DNA of 64,000 bases from Brachypodium distachyon (Eukaryota > Streptophyta > Magnoliopsida > Poales > Poaceae): the NCBI RefSeq assembly GCF_000005505.3, contig NC_016132.3, forward strand, positions 54,822,914-54,886,913, in the 5' to 3' direction. The translations under genes and the position numbers were made by a program. Within the stretch, counting starts at the first letter, position 1; the number at the start of each line of letters is the position of its first letter. Under the pieces are notes generated by a model that was not told where the DNA came from, did no database searches, and worked only from the letters and a program-made list of their open reading frames with translations. This document shows, piece after piece, positions 1 to 11,066 of this stretch.

Positions 1-3000
1 CCGCGCCGAGCGCCACGTGCAGCGGGTAGAAATGGTCCGGCGAAGGGTGCGCCACCTTCGCGGACGGCGCCTTCTCCTCGAAGCGCTTCACATCCTCGTG
101 CCTGGCCACAATCGCAACAAAAACCAACCGGAGAATCAAACCAAACATTCGCAGGAGCAACGAGATCACGAGGCGTTTGTTGTAATAACCGTGGCTAATG
201 AGATCACCTGCCGTCCAGAAGCGAGTCCTTGAGCCAGGAGTCGAAGTCGGAGGCCCACTGCGGCACCGGCGCGCCGGTCTCCATCCTGATCCTGCGGAGG
301 TTGTGCGTGGCGCTGCCGGAGCCGAGGACGAGGACGCCTTCCTCCCGGAGCGGCGCCAGCGCCTTGCCGAGGTTGTAGTGGTAGGTGCCGTCGCGGCCGG
401 TCTGCACGGAGAGCTGGCACACCGGGATGTTGGCCTCCGGGTACATGAGCATCAGCGGCACCCACGCGCCGTGGTCGAGCCCGCGAGCATCGTCCTCCTT
501 CACGGGGCCGAACCCGGCTTGCTCCAGGAGATCTTTTGTCCTCTTCGCCAGATCAGGGGCGCCGGGTGCAGGATACTTCAGCTGCGTGAATCAAAATTGT
601 GGAGTGTTGGTTGAGGATTAAAAATGCTGAAATCAGAAGGGAGTTCCACTGCCGTAGTGCTGGACCAGCGGACAGATAATGTGCTGCAGAGTGCGGACGG
701 ACGTTGCAATGGACAAGCGGGGGAAAATTCAGGTGGAATGCACGCATCTCGTGTTCTACATCTACCAGGGGGATACGCCCTGTTGAGCATGCGAATCCTA
801 CTTCCTGTTTTTGCGAGGGATCTTGCAAAATCTTTCTGACACGCATGGGAATGTCGTGTAGCTGACACTGATAGGTGTCAAGAACTGAAAAATCAGAGTA
901 GCCAATTCAGTCTCGGTGATATGAGTTCGACGGCCGCCGCCTCCGCCTTGCCTACATCAAGCCTACCCACCGTTGCCTCTCCTCGTAGCTTCTTGGGCCG
1001 CTACCCATTCCAGCCCATAAATTGTGGGTTCAGACGACGCAGTCTAGCACCCCTTAGGGTTTGTTTGGCGTTACAGTGGATTATCATAAAAAAAAATCGT
1101 TTATGGTTACTTTCGTGTTTGCTAACCAATTTTTCGTTATTTTCGTGTGTATTTTTTCATAGCAGATTATAAAATAATTCAGCACACATAGTTCAGCAAT
1201 GCCAAACTGAACCTTAGTGTATGCCACCACCATCTTTAGACCCAGCTTTTTTCAGTAACAGGGACCCGTCATCAGTAGTTAGCGATGGAGGTACGGGTAC
1301 CACGTCGCTAACACTATTTGATATGCATCCTTACTTTGAACTGAATTGTTCAGCATTTCAGATCATGTTTAACAACTACTCCCTCCGTTTCATAATTCTT
1401 GTCAAAATATTACATGTATGTAGACGTTTTTTAGGAATAGATACATTCAATTTGAGACAAATTTAAGACAAGAATTATGAAACGCAAGCAGTAGCTCGCT
1501 GGACAAGCAAACAGAGGATCGATCTTGTTGCAGCTAGGGTGGCAGGAGCCGCTTAATGAACGAACTCTGAATCTTGCTTACTCAAACACACAAGCATTTT
1601 TCAACAACAAAACACAAGGGCAATAATCAAGTAGTATGGCTGAGAAGGATAACCTAACTAGTTCCCTTTCTTTAACCTAAAAGACGAATAAATTTAAGTG
1701 AATCAATTCCGTACATAGACATCGACCGCACAACAAAAACAATGATCGATCGCCAGGTTTATCAGATAGTTTCCCTGACAAGTGAGTATATGGATAGCTC
1801 GAGGTAGACCAATCATATATACTCCGTATCTCTTTGAAAATGGATTGTGGTAAAATAAGCTTCCATCCATCTAATTAAGTGCCAATGCCAAATCGACCTT
1901 GAACCTACTACTCCCTCCGTCCGGTTTTAGGAGGCGTAAAATTTGAATGCCCTTGTCCAGATTTTGCAGGCGTCTCTGGTTTCTCTGAGGCGCCAGCAAC
2001 TGAAATGGTCTCGCTGCATGTATGCTCGCAAGCGGCAGTAGCCAATACGCGCGTGCGGCCGGGCGGTGCTGGCATGCACTGCCATAAATGCTTGCTCAGC
2101 CTGCTATGTTGATTGGCTGTACAGGTTGCTTAGGAACTGCGCGTGAAAACTAATTATGTCTAGCATGCATGTGTGGCAGCAAGCCTTGGTATCGGTGAAA
2201 AAGAAAACGCGCCTCCTAAAACCGGACGGAGGAGGGAGTAACAAGTAGGGAGGAGGTTTTAAAAAAAAGAACGACACTCTTGGCTCAACCGAATCACTGT
2301 TATACCGTCTACAGAGTTATCCTATGGTCCAACTTAGATGTTTTTTAAGCAAAAGATGTCCATTACGTCGTTCAATTAGAAGAAAAACACAGTAAAAAAA
2401 GACCCAAGATGGGTTCCGAAGTGAAAAGGGAAGAAGAAAAACCCCATGGAGCGCGTCTCCTGGGTTCAACTCAGATTCTGTGCTACAGTGACTGTTGTGA
2501 AAATGAAAAATCAATATAGAGACACCTCACATCAACAAGCTCAACTACCATGGAATATAAGAATATTTTTTAATTGATCAACCGATCGTTCAAATGCTGG
2601 TGGCATACCGCAGTTTGCCACGTGCTCGTGGCCTACGTGCTCACCTAGCTCAAATGTCCCCGGATTAGTTGGCCGCACACTTTCCCAATGCTCACCTAGC
2701 CCAAATGTCCCCAGATTAGTTGGCCGCACACTTTCCCAACTCCTATGATACTGCAACTCATGTTTAACATGGGTGGTAGGATATTACAGACGAGTGTAAT
2801 GCAATGATACCAGATGTCTATCATAAGTGATGGTATAGCATGTTGCCATGTTTTGTCATTCACAGTTTTGTATTCCCAGTTGACCAATTCATTGAGTAAT
2901 ACAGCTCTGTCTGCAGTCAAAAAATAAATAAATGGAGTCCAACCATTTGTTAACTAGTACTACTCACAAACAAACGGCATCCTAACCGCGAATTTCGAAG

Positions 3001-3513
3001 ACAGCCAAAGTGCCACCACAAAATTTAGACACAGGAACCATGTAGCAGGAACCACATAACACAGCATTTTCGAAACTGAAGTAATCAAAGCCAAAACCAC
3101 GTCCAGATTTCTGAGCAAGTTTTCCAAAGCAAAATGGAGTACAATCCAATTTTGGGTTCTTCCCCTGTACTACAGACGAAGGAGGCGACCAACCAGCAAG
3201 CACCACATCTCGATCGAACCAAAACGGTGACGGGATCCAGAGAAAAAGGAAAGCTAGAGAGAGTGGGTCGCGGACGGACCTCGTACATGGACTTGGGGAA
3301 GCCGTAGAAGTCGTAGATGGTGTCGTTGTTGCCGCGGATGACGTTGACGGCCGGCGTGTCCGTCTCCCAGTGGCCCGACACCACCAGGATGGCGCGCGGC
3401 GTCTCCGGCCCCGCGACGGCCGCGGGGAGCCACGACTCGAAGAATTTCCGCGCCGGGATCGTCTCGTCGATGGAGAGCGTGGGCGAGCCGTGCGACAGGA
3501 AGAAGGTGTCCAT
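1..3513 (-). CDS. DODA-like: LigB/DODA-type extradiol ring-cleavage dioxygenase, copy A (3' end cut by window)
   Basis: Non-haem iron extradiol dioxygenase of the LigB superfamily, which in plants includes the DOPA 4,5-dioxygenases; the substrate in grasses cannot be read from sequence. Three exons: 3280-3513 (start ATG at 3511-3513, protein begins [11 protein letters not shown]), 208-581 (begins LKYPAPGAP) and 1-101 ([15 protein letters not shown] through [16 protein letters not shown], then off the window). Splice sites are GT-AG with phases 0 and 2. Family motifs present are SHGSP, SGHWE, DHGAW and HPSP; the histidines of the first, second and last are the expected metal ligands (family knowledge). 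Intron 1 is about 2.7 kb and holds several MITEs. Exon 2 is one codon longer than in copy B (374 versus 371 nt). The gene is the left member of a tandem duplication with copy B and looks intact as far as it is visible. The stop lies outside the window. Confidence 0.87.
1057..1213. mobile_element. Tourist-like MITE in intron 1 of DODA copy A
   Basis: 157-bp element flanked by a TTA target duplication (1054-1056 and 1214-1216). The termini are related inverted repeats: left GGGTTTGTTTGGCGTTAC, right (reverse complement) GGTTCAGTTTGGCATTGC. TTA targets and GGnnTTGTTTGG-type ends are typical of PIF/Harbinger-derived Tourist elements. It has no coding capacity. Confidence 0.75.
1379..1491. mobile_element. 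Stowaway-type MITE (113 bp) in intron 1 of DODA copy A
   Basis: Begins CTCCCTCCGTTTCATAATTC and ends with a degenerate inverted copy (GACAAGAATTATGAAAC...). It is flanked by TA (1377-1378 and 1492-1493), the Tc1/mariner target. It has the same 113-bp length as the elements at 4569 and 7237. Confidence 0.85.
1911..2238. mobile_element. 328-bp Stowaway-like MITE absent from the paralogous intron
   Basis: Left end CTCCCTCCGTCCGGTTTTAG and right end CGCCTCCTAAAACCGGACGG form a long inverted repeat, with TA on both sides (1909-1910, 2239-2240). Flanking intron sequence (GAACCTACT...) is found uninterrupted near 8325 in copy B, which gives an empty site for this insertion. Confidence 0.85.
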
Positions 3514-4359
3514 GGCCGCGGCTCTGGCGTGGTCGGTGGGAGTGGGCGGGTGGCTTCTCTAGTTCTCTTCTCCTCCTGGTCGCCGCGCGGATGCCGCGTT
3601 GCTTGTCTGGCCGCGTCTGGTTTTGTGGGCTTGGCTCGACGAAGAGTCGTTCCCTTTTAACTTGCTCTCGTGCGTCAAATATACGAATCAACGCGCCCAA
3701 CTACTCGTCCTGTCGTCCACCCTCTTCTTTATCTCCTTTTTTTTGTCCAATATATACTCTCTCTAATTTTCTCTCCCGACATCCTCACGCCCGCTGCTGC
3801 GCCAGCCTCTCCTTGCGCAGCCGCCGGCACGCTTTTCCTGTGTCCTCGCCGCCGCCGCCGCTGCCTGCGCCATCCTCCACCTCCTCTCAGTGCCAGCTGT
3901 AGGCCGTCGACGGTCTACAAGATCCGGTGAATCCCGACTGCGACGGCTCATTCTCGCGCTCATCATCACGGCTGGGATCCGACCGTGTTCCACCGCCGCC
4001 TGTGGGATAACTATTTTTGTTTCTTCCCAATTTTGAGAAAATTAAAAGCAAAAGTTAGAAAAAAAAACAAAAGGCGAGAAAGTTAAAAGTGTTAAAGTCG
4101 ATTTCCAGGCGATATGTTACGGGAGTTGTGCTATTCAACACCTAATACATATTGACAACGGACTAAAATCTATTGTCCATCTCGATCTAATAGGTAGTGG
4201 TGCCGGATTTGTTCCAAAAAAAAAGGTAGTGGTGCCGGATGCTAAATGTGCAATTTGACACACATTATGAAAGTCCTTGTGACCCCGGTTTCGGTGACTC
4301 CACTGTTGGCCGTGGGATCAGGCGCTTCCTCTAACCAACTTCTCCTCTGGCTCAAATGT
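3514..4359. other. Upstream region of DODA copy A
   Basis: Holds the presumed promoter of copy A on the minus strand. A TTAAAAGG box near 3653-3660 (plus-strand view) is a weak TATA candidate. 3720-3900 is pyrimidine-rich on the plus strand. No protein-coding gene is supported here. Confidence 0.4.
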
Positions 4360-4516
4360 CACCAACCTGATCACCGACGTGTTGCTTCATGTCCACTGCA
4401 CGTTCTGGCTTTGCCCCTGCCGGATATGAAGAAGCTATATCACCAACCTAACCACTGACGTGTTGCTTCATCTCCACTGCACACTTTGGCTTGCCTCTGC
4501 CGGATCTGAAGAAGCA
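4360..4516. repeat. 81-bp tandem repeat, about two copies
   Basis: Units begin CACCAACCTGATCACCGACG (4360) and CACCAACCTAACCACTGACG (4441). Both contain GTGTTGCTTCAT, a CCACTGCAC core and a GCCGGAT.TGAAGAAGC end. The second unit has diverged at several positions. Confidence 0.85.
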
Positions 4517-4568
4517 AGGGGAGCGTTGTCCGATTGAAAAAAGAAATCTAATTATTAGCATAAGCGTA

Positions 4569-4681
4569 CTCTCTCCGATTCTAAATTGTTATCGAAATAT
4601 TACATGTATCCAGACGATTCTTAAGAATATATACATTCATATTTGAGTAAATTTGAGTTAAGAATTTAGAATAAGAGGAAG
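4569..4681. mobile_element. Stowaway-type MITE (113 bp), intergenic
   Basis: Left end CTCTCTCCGATTCTAAATTG, right end an imperfect inverse (AATTTAGAATAAGAGGAAG), flanked by TA at 4567-4568 and 4682-4683. More diverged than the elements at 1379 and 7237 but of the same length. Confidence 0.75.
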
Positions 4682-5185
4682 TACCTTATATTCTAGGGGA
4701 TAGTATGCATGTAGGTCTTCCATCAGACTGATAGACCGTAGGTCTTCTGTCACATTGTAAGAGAGGTGATGTTTATCCTATCTTGTTATGCGCATTACTG
4801 ATTCTAAAGTGAACATGGTTCGGTTTAACTAAAAATAATCGCTAGATTTTATTTGTGGTTGAGCACTCTCACGTCGTCCGCGGTACGCACATGCGCACTC
4901 CGTCCGATCAAATCAGACGCTCAAGCGCTTCCTTCTCCTGAGTCTGGAGCCTGGACCGCGTGTTTTTGTCGGCATCTTCTCTCATCCCAGTCCTCCCCCT
5001 TATCTCTTTCTCGTCATTATCTATTCTTCCCCTTCTCCCTGGAATCTCTCTCGCTCCTATCTGCCATGCCCCCGCCGCCACACACCGCCCCAACCTCCGC
5101 CAGCGACTGCGCGAGAGCTCCGTGCCAGGCTGCCTCCCTTCGACGTTGTAGCCTCCGACGCCGCACACACCGCCCCCAGCCTCCA

Positions 5186-5323
5186 TACTCGCCTCCGCAG
5201 CGGTCCGGCGCTGCCATCTACCTCCTGCGCCGTAGCCGCCGTTGCCTCCCTCCATACTCGCCTCCGCACCGAGCCGGCGCAGCCATCTCCCTCCTCCGCC
5301 GTAGTCGCCGCTGCCTCCCTCCG
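5186..5323 (+). repeat. 69-bp GC-rich in-frame tandem duplication
   Basis: Two 69-bp units (5186-5254 and 5255-5323). Read in one plus frame each gives a 23-aa unit of the type YSPPxRxGAAIxLLRRSRRC plus LPP. It lies just upstream of the F-box pseudogene. The open frames through it on both strands are probably products of GC richness. Confidence 0.75.
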
Positions 5324-5367
5324 TGTGCTCGAACCCCTCTCCCCATCCCCGATACCAATCAGCACCG

Positions 5368-5611
5368 ATGGAAGCTGCGGTGGCGCCGACGAGCGCGCGT
5401 ACAAGCTCGTCGTGGCCGTGCTCGTGGCTGGAAGAGAAGACCCGTGCCGCGGCGCCCAACAACAAGGCAGGCGGTTCCGGACGACCTCCTTGTGGAGGTG
5501 CTCGCACGCATCCCGTCCTTCCCGCTCTTCCGCCTCCGCCCCTGCTCTTCTGCCTCCGCTCCAATCGCTCACCTTTCGGTGATGCTGTCGCTCACTTTGG
5601 TTCCAACCGCC
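5368..5611 (+). pseudogene. F-box protein gene fragment with frameshift
   Basis: A frame opens at ATG 5368 (MEAAVAPTSARTSSSW...) and runs to AAPNNKA. One step in frame at about 5470 then continues as VPDDLLVEVLARIPSFPLFR, a clear F-box core (LPDDLLxEVLxRLP type) in the frame that includes 5474-5539. The Cys-Val-Ser-Lys-Ser-Trp segment expected after it is lost. A possible splice donor (CAG|GTACAT) follows near 5612, but no downstream exon with an F-box-associated domain was found. F-box proteins are SCF ubiquitin-ligase adaptors; this copy cannot encode one as read. It is best seen as a decayed or transposed gene fragment. Confidence 0.7.
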
Positions 5612-5659
5612 AGGTACATACCTCGTTCCTGTGCATGTGTGTTCATACTTCCTTAATCT

Positions 5660-5910
5660 GAACTGTGTCGTAGTTGATGTAAATTCTATGTTAGAGTTAC
5701 TTTGCGATTCTTCTTCATTTAAATTCTGGATTAGAGTTACTTTCTTATTCTACTGGATGTAATTTCAGTGTATGCCTGTATGGAAGTTACTTTTATGAGT
5801 TAAGTAGATGTAGTTTTGATGTTAAAAGTTACTTTCCTGATTTTTTAGATGTAATTGTGACGGTCAAAGTGACATCCCCTGAGCCTGGCAAGTAACTTTC
5901 GGTGATGTTC
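5660..5910 (+). repeat. Degenerate AGTTACTTT repeat tract
   Basis: After the F-box fragment, AGTTACTTT or GTTACTTT recurs (about 5693, 5737, 5785, 5827 and again as AAGTAACTTTC near 5891), each preceded by a variant of GATGTAATTT. Spacing is about 40-65 bases. It looks like a decayed minisatellite within a transposed segment. Confidence 0.55.
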
Positions 5911-6481
5911 TCGTGCAACAACAAAAAAAAGAGGACGGAGATCTGATTGAGTAACCTTTTTGCCGCGTTGAATGTAATTCGTGGGGCATCTTTTTCTTGC
6001 CCAGATGAACAAATGTGTGGCGGTGCAGAGGATAGGAAAAAAACATTTGATAGTTGAATTGTTTACTTGATGTCACATGGAGGACGGGGGACCACGACAG
6101 GAAGAGAGAAGGAAATGTCATTGTCTCATGCGGGACCGCATCAGGATAGAAATCTGTCGGGACACACCTTTTATGTCAAAAAGTGCTCGCGCACTCCCTA
6201 GCCGCCCCCCAAAAAAATTGTACACTTTGTTATACACACGCACCACAATCATTCACACATAGCAATCACCACATTATTTCTAGGCTCTCCGGAAGAGCTA
6301 CTCAAATAGTCATTTGTTGTTTGCAGTTCGTCCAGGTCCCCTTGAATCTCAAGGCCGGTCTGAATGTACATTGTTCCTTTTGAAGCCCGGAGGGAGTATC
6401 TCGCAGACTCGTAGTATCGTTAGAAACAAATACACGACCATTGCATTTGCAGGCGGAGAGTGCGATAGGGCCTCGAGGCCA

Positions 6482-9402
6482 TCAGTTCTCGGGGGTGAAG
6501 CGGTACGAGGCGTAGGAGAGGCTGCCCTCGTCCCAGCTGTGGTGGACGAGCTCCGCCTTGCACTGTGCCCCCGCCGCGCCCAGCGCGACGTGCAGCGGGT
6601 AGAAATGCTCCGGCGAAGGGTGCGCCACCTTCGCCGACGGCGCCTTCTCCTCGTAGCGGTTCACGTCCTCGTGCCTGGCCCCATCGCAAGAACGAAAACA
6701 GAGCGTCAAAGACAAGGCGATTGGCTTCGCAAGCCCGTTGTAAAAACCGTGGTTAATTGCTCACAATCACCTGCCGTCCAGAAGCGAGTCCTTGAGCCAG
6801 GTGTCGAAGTCGGAGGCCCATTTGGGCACCGGCGAGCCGGAGGGGCCCATCTTGCGGAGGTTGTGCGTGGCGCTGCCGGAGCCGAGGACGAGGACGCCTT
6901 CCTCCCGGAGAGGCGCCAGCGCCTTGCCGAGGTTGTGGTGGTAGGTGCCGTCTCGGTGGGTCTGCACGGAGAGCTGGTACACGGGGATGTTGGCCTCCGG
7001 GTACATGAACATCAGCGGCACCCACGCGCCGTGGTCGAGCCCGCGAGTATGGTCCTCTTTCACGGGGCCGAACCCGGCTTGCTCCAGGAGCTCTTTCGTC
7101 TTCTTCGCCAGATCAGGGGCGCCTGGTGCAGGATACTTCAGCTGGATGGTTGAGAAGATTTCAAGGGTTGTTAGTTCAGGATAAAGATGCTGAAATCATA
7201 AGGCGTTTCACTACCACTCAATGAGATTCAGAACTACTCACTCCGTTTCATAATTCTTGTCTTAAATTTGTCCAAATCTGGTTGCATCTATTTCAAAAAT
7301 ATGTTCATATACATGTAATATTTTGACAAGAATTATGGAACGGAGGGAGTAATATCCAATATGTAACTATCATTGCGAGGGAACCTTTTCTTTTTACGGG
7401 ATCTGCGAGGGAACTTGCATACCTTTCTGGCGCGCATAAGAAAGTCGTGCTGACACTGACAAACAAATAGGTCGCTTGCGATGCATTGTGCTGTTCATAC
7501 GGCAAGCGAATAATGCAATTATTTGACACGCATCCTTAGGTTGACCTGGATCGATTCAGACTTTCAGATCATATTGAATCCTGCTTACTCAAGCACATGA
7601 GCATTTTTTTGAACAAGAACCACCAGCACAAGAATTAAGCAGTTTGAGTGTGACTATGATCCCCTAACTAGTTCCCTTTAACATAAAGGGCGAGTAAATT
7701 TCATACAGGGGCATCGACTGCCCAGCAACAGATATGCTCACTCGCCAGGTTCATCAGATAGGGTTCCTAACAAGTGACGAATTAACGTTTGAAATTTCGC
7801 TGAAATATACGAAATTTCAGTCAGTGGTCCTCAAACTTTTGATTAAAAAATCCATAATTCTGGTGGGGTTAAAATTTCAATTTGACTATAATTTGAGCCC
7901 AACGAAAATAGTTCATGTAAACTTGCTCTATTCTATAATCAAATATGTTGTTTTTTCTATTTTTATTGAGAACCGTATTAACTTGTGTAACTTGTGGTAG
8001 GCAGATGTATGTTCTACTACAATTGTGATAAATTCTGCTAGAATTTCAAACACCGAAATCCAAAACAATTTACGGAATTTCCAAAAAATGGTGGGAACCG
8101 AAATGTTAAACCTCGGTGAGGATGTGGATAGCCCGAAGTAAAGCAAGCACATAAATCACTTTCAAAATGGATCGTGGTAAAATAAACTTCCAAGCACATA
8201 AATCACTTCATAATGGATTGTGGTAAAATAAACTTCCAAGCACATAAATCACTTCAAAATGGATTGTGGTAAAATAATTTTCAACGCATATGATCAAGGG
8301 ACGTGCCAATCCCAAATTGAACTCGAACCTACTGAGAAGTTGTAAGAAGGGCACTCCTGGCTCAACTCAGATGCTGTGCTACAGTGATTGTTCTCAAATG
8401 AAAATTCACTAGAGACACCTCATATCAACAAGATTGCACGCCTACATGCAACGACCATGCAATATAAGGATAATTTTTATTGATCATTCAATCCTGCAAA
8501 TGCTAGTGGCATACTGGCATGGCGCACCTTGCCTACCTTTTTTTTTTGTTAAGTGGCCTGCGTGCTCATGTAGCCCATATGTTGGCATATGGGACAAGAG
8601 GATTGGTGATACCCAGTTTAGTTAGATGTCTGCACACTACTCCATTTGCTCTGGCCATCAAATGCTTGAGCTCAGGACTCAACACAGGCCTGACACTTTC
8701 CCAACCATTTATGATACGGCAATGTCTCCTTGCATGCTAACAGTAGTGGTAGGATATTACAAAACCTCTTCATATTTAGTATAGCATGTTTGGTCATTCA
8801 CAGTTTGTATTCCATCCCATATGTTCAGTTGACCAAACTATCTGAACTGTAGCGACACTGCCGAAGTGCCAGGACACAGGTTTTTCGAGATTGAAGTAAC
8901 CAAGACAAAAGCACGTCCAGTTTTCTGAGCAGATTTTGGAAAGCAAAATGGAGAAACAACCACGCAATCAAGAACTCGGTACAGTACAAATTACAGATTA
9001 AAGCGTAATCCTGGCAATTGGAATCGAGCAGCCAATCCAAACAAGGTCAACCTTTGACGGACGCAACCAGCCAGCAGCAGCACCACATCTCAAATTCTCA
9101 ATCGAGCCAAAAAGAAGCTAGCGGGGATTCCCGAGAAAGGAAAAGCAAGACGGAGCGCGCGGACGGACCTGGTACATGGGCCTGGGGAAGCCGCCGAAGT
9201 CGTAGATGGTGTCGTTGTTCCCGCGGATGACGTTGACCGCCGGCGTGGCGGTCTCCCAGTGGGCCGAGACCACCAGGATGGCGCGCGGCGTCCCCGGGCC
9301 GGCGACGGCCGCGGGGAGCCACGACTGGAAGAATTTCCGGGCCGGGATCGTCTCGTCGATGGAGACCATGGGCGAGCCGTGGGACAGGAAGAAGGTGTCC
9401 AT
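6482..9402 (-). CDS. DODA-like: LigB/DODA-type extradiol ring-cleavage dioxygenase, copy B (complete)
   Basis: Complete tandem paralogue of copy A. Exons are 9169-9402, 6771-7141 and 6482-6674; 798 nt code for 265 aa, the usual size of plant LigB/DODA proteins. The start follows copy A exactly ([12 protein letters not shown]). Candidate iron ligands by family analogy are His8 (SHGSP), His48 (SAHWE) and His225 ([10 protein letters not shown]), with the DHGAW histidine as probable acid/base. The C-terminus is [20 protein letters not shown] followed by RFTPEN and stop. The enzyme is probably cytosolic, since no signal peptide is visible. Intron 1 is about 2.0 kb and is recognisably homologous to that of copy A, but it has a different MITE set and a threefold 46-47-bp repeat. 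Both copies keep open frames and splice sites, so both may be functional. Whether it acts on L-DOPA or another catechol is unknown; betalain pigments are not made by grasses. Confidence 0.91.
7237..7349. mobile_element. Stowaway-type MITE (113 bp) in intron 1 of DODA copy B
   Basis: Left end CTCACTCCGTTTCATAATTC, right end GACAAGAATTATGGAACGGA, flanked by TA (7235-7236, 7350-7351). Its position differs from the copy A element (about 0.1 versus 0.8 kb from exon 2), so it is an independent insertion. Confidence 0.87.
8144..8282 (-). repeat. Three tandem 46-47-bp repeats in intron 1 of DODA copy B
   Basis: Units at 8144, 8191 and 8237 each contain CAAGCACATAAATCACTT and ATGGAT.GTGGTAAAATAA. The paralogous intron of copy A has one related segment (about 1830-1866), so the expansion is specific to copy B. 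Confidence 0.9.
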
Positions 9403-10163
9403 GGCGGCGGCCGGCGTGGTCAGTGGGCGGCGCCTGCCAGTGGCTTCTGTCTCCTCCTGGTCGCCGCGCGGATGCCGCGTCGCGTGTCTGGCCGCGTCTT
9501 GATTGGTGACCTTGGTTTGCCTCTGCCCCATCACCGGTGATGGCCTGGCCGCGATGGGGGTTGTTGCTTGTGGAGTGCTGACTCGTCTCAGCCATTTTTT
9601 AGTGTTTTTTTCTTGACAGAGAGCCCATTTCTTTTAGCGATTCTATAATCGTGTATCGCGTGGGGAACGATTGGAGCAGAAGAATACAAGTGACTGGATG
9701 TTCAAACTTGGGAGGGTGGCCGAGGCTGACCAAGCGTGTACTCCCGGTCCGCCAAGTGGACTTAAAAGACCCAAATGGAACATAATCTGAACTAAACTAA
9801 TCGAAAACCGAGTCCTTGCTCCGATTCTAAATCCTGTCATGATTAGCTCAGATAGTTCAAATTTGACAGAGGGCCCATTTTTTACGCAAATTTGATCACA
9901 CATTCTTAACCTTAATCAACTAGTGGCCGCCGTATTCGATCCGCAGAGCAGCTGCCCATTCATGACTATCCATGACTACTCCCAACCCGCCAGGCGGCTG
10001 ATCCACTTAGCGCGTCCGTTATGGTTTATCTTGGCCGTCTAATTTTGATCGAACGACTGAGGCTATCAAATCGTTGTGAGTAACCCAAAGTGGCTCCGTT
10101 TTACTGTCAGTTTTATTCAGCAGGATGTTATAGACGACATCTTGTCTTATTTCGCGGCACGTA
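9403..10163. other. Upstream region of DODA copy B
   Basis: Contains the presumed minus-strand promoter of copy B. Open frames overlapping 9403-9600 are GC-rich extensions of exon 1 and have no support as separate genes. No RNA gene or clear repeat seen from 9600 to the element at 10164. Confidence 0.4.
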
Positions 10164-10373
10164 GGACTTGTTTGGATCGTGACTTGACGTGTTTCTAGCC
10201 TGGCCTGATGTCGGTCGGACATGTGACAGGCAAGATGTTTGGTTTGCATCCATGCTGAGCCAGGCCAGCAAAATCGGTGGCATGAGCACGCCTGGTTCGA
10301 TCGCCGCTAACTCGCCTGACCAGGCAACAAGTTTTGTCAGACATGTTATCCAAGACTCCAAACAAACAGCCCC
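10164..10373. mobile_element. Tourist/Harbinger-like MITE (210 bp)
   Basis: Ends are related inverted repeats: left GGACTTGTTTGGATCGTGAC, right (reverse complement) GGGGCTGTTTGGAGTCTTGG. Flanked by a 3-bp GTA duplication (10161-10163 and 10374-10376). No coding capacity. The target is not the usual TWA, so the superfamily is uncertain. Confidence 0.6.
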
Positions 10374-11066
10374 GTAATGCGCGTCCAGGTAAAAGGGTAT
10401 GGACAATCGATGTTGCAGCTGGAGCAGGCAAGGGGAGCGAGAGTCTCCTCCTCGAGTACGGCGGCGGAAGGAGTTTCGGTGACCCATGAAGTAGATCCGG
10501 ATGTTGCAATCTTGCATGTTCCAATGCTGCAGACTGCAGTACTTCTGATGACGCAGACTTGCCGAATGTTTGGTCTTTGGACACTGAACTTTTGATCTGA
10601 CGTCTGACGCCTAGCGTGTCCATCCAACAAAAATTGAACTATTGGAGCCAATTTCGTCGTGCCAAAACGCTTCTCTGGAAACTGAACTCCCCTTTGAGTC
10701 CTGTACTCAGTTGCTCTTCCGAGAAAAGGCAGGGAAACTGTTCTTCACAAAATCTTTAATACAGGTAATCGTAATATCTGAAACTTGCATGTCTCGGCCA
10801 AAGATAACAGCGGCAAACACTGAATGCTACTGAAACTCTGAAGATGCATCTGGAAATGATATCGATCTTTTTCCATAAAAAAAAATGATGTCAACTTTAG
10901 AAGGGGCCAAATATAAAATGGATTATACGTCACAACATTACAGGAAGAATGACAAATGCTGGACGTCAAGCCAGCCGACGATCCTAGCATTTCATAATGT
11001 ACCAAGGCAAAAATTACCCTTGAAACGCAAAAAATACAACTGCTTGGTGATAGCATAATTCAAATA

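Noticed and set aside
3600..4000. Pyrimidine-rich ORFs upstream of DODA copy A
   Set aside because: Simple-sequence composition with no homology; the region serves better as promoter and leader.
4908..5564. Minus-strand ORF of 218 codons with Gly-rich repeats
   Set aside because: It is the complement of the 69-bp GC-rich duplication and the F-box fragment; no domain or splice context supports it.
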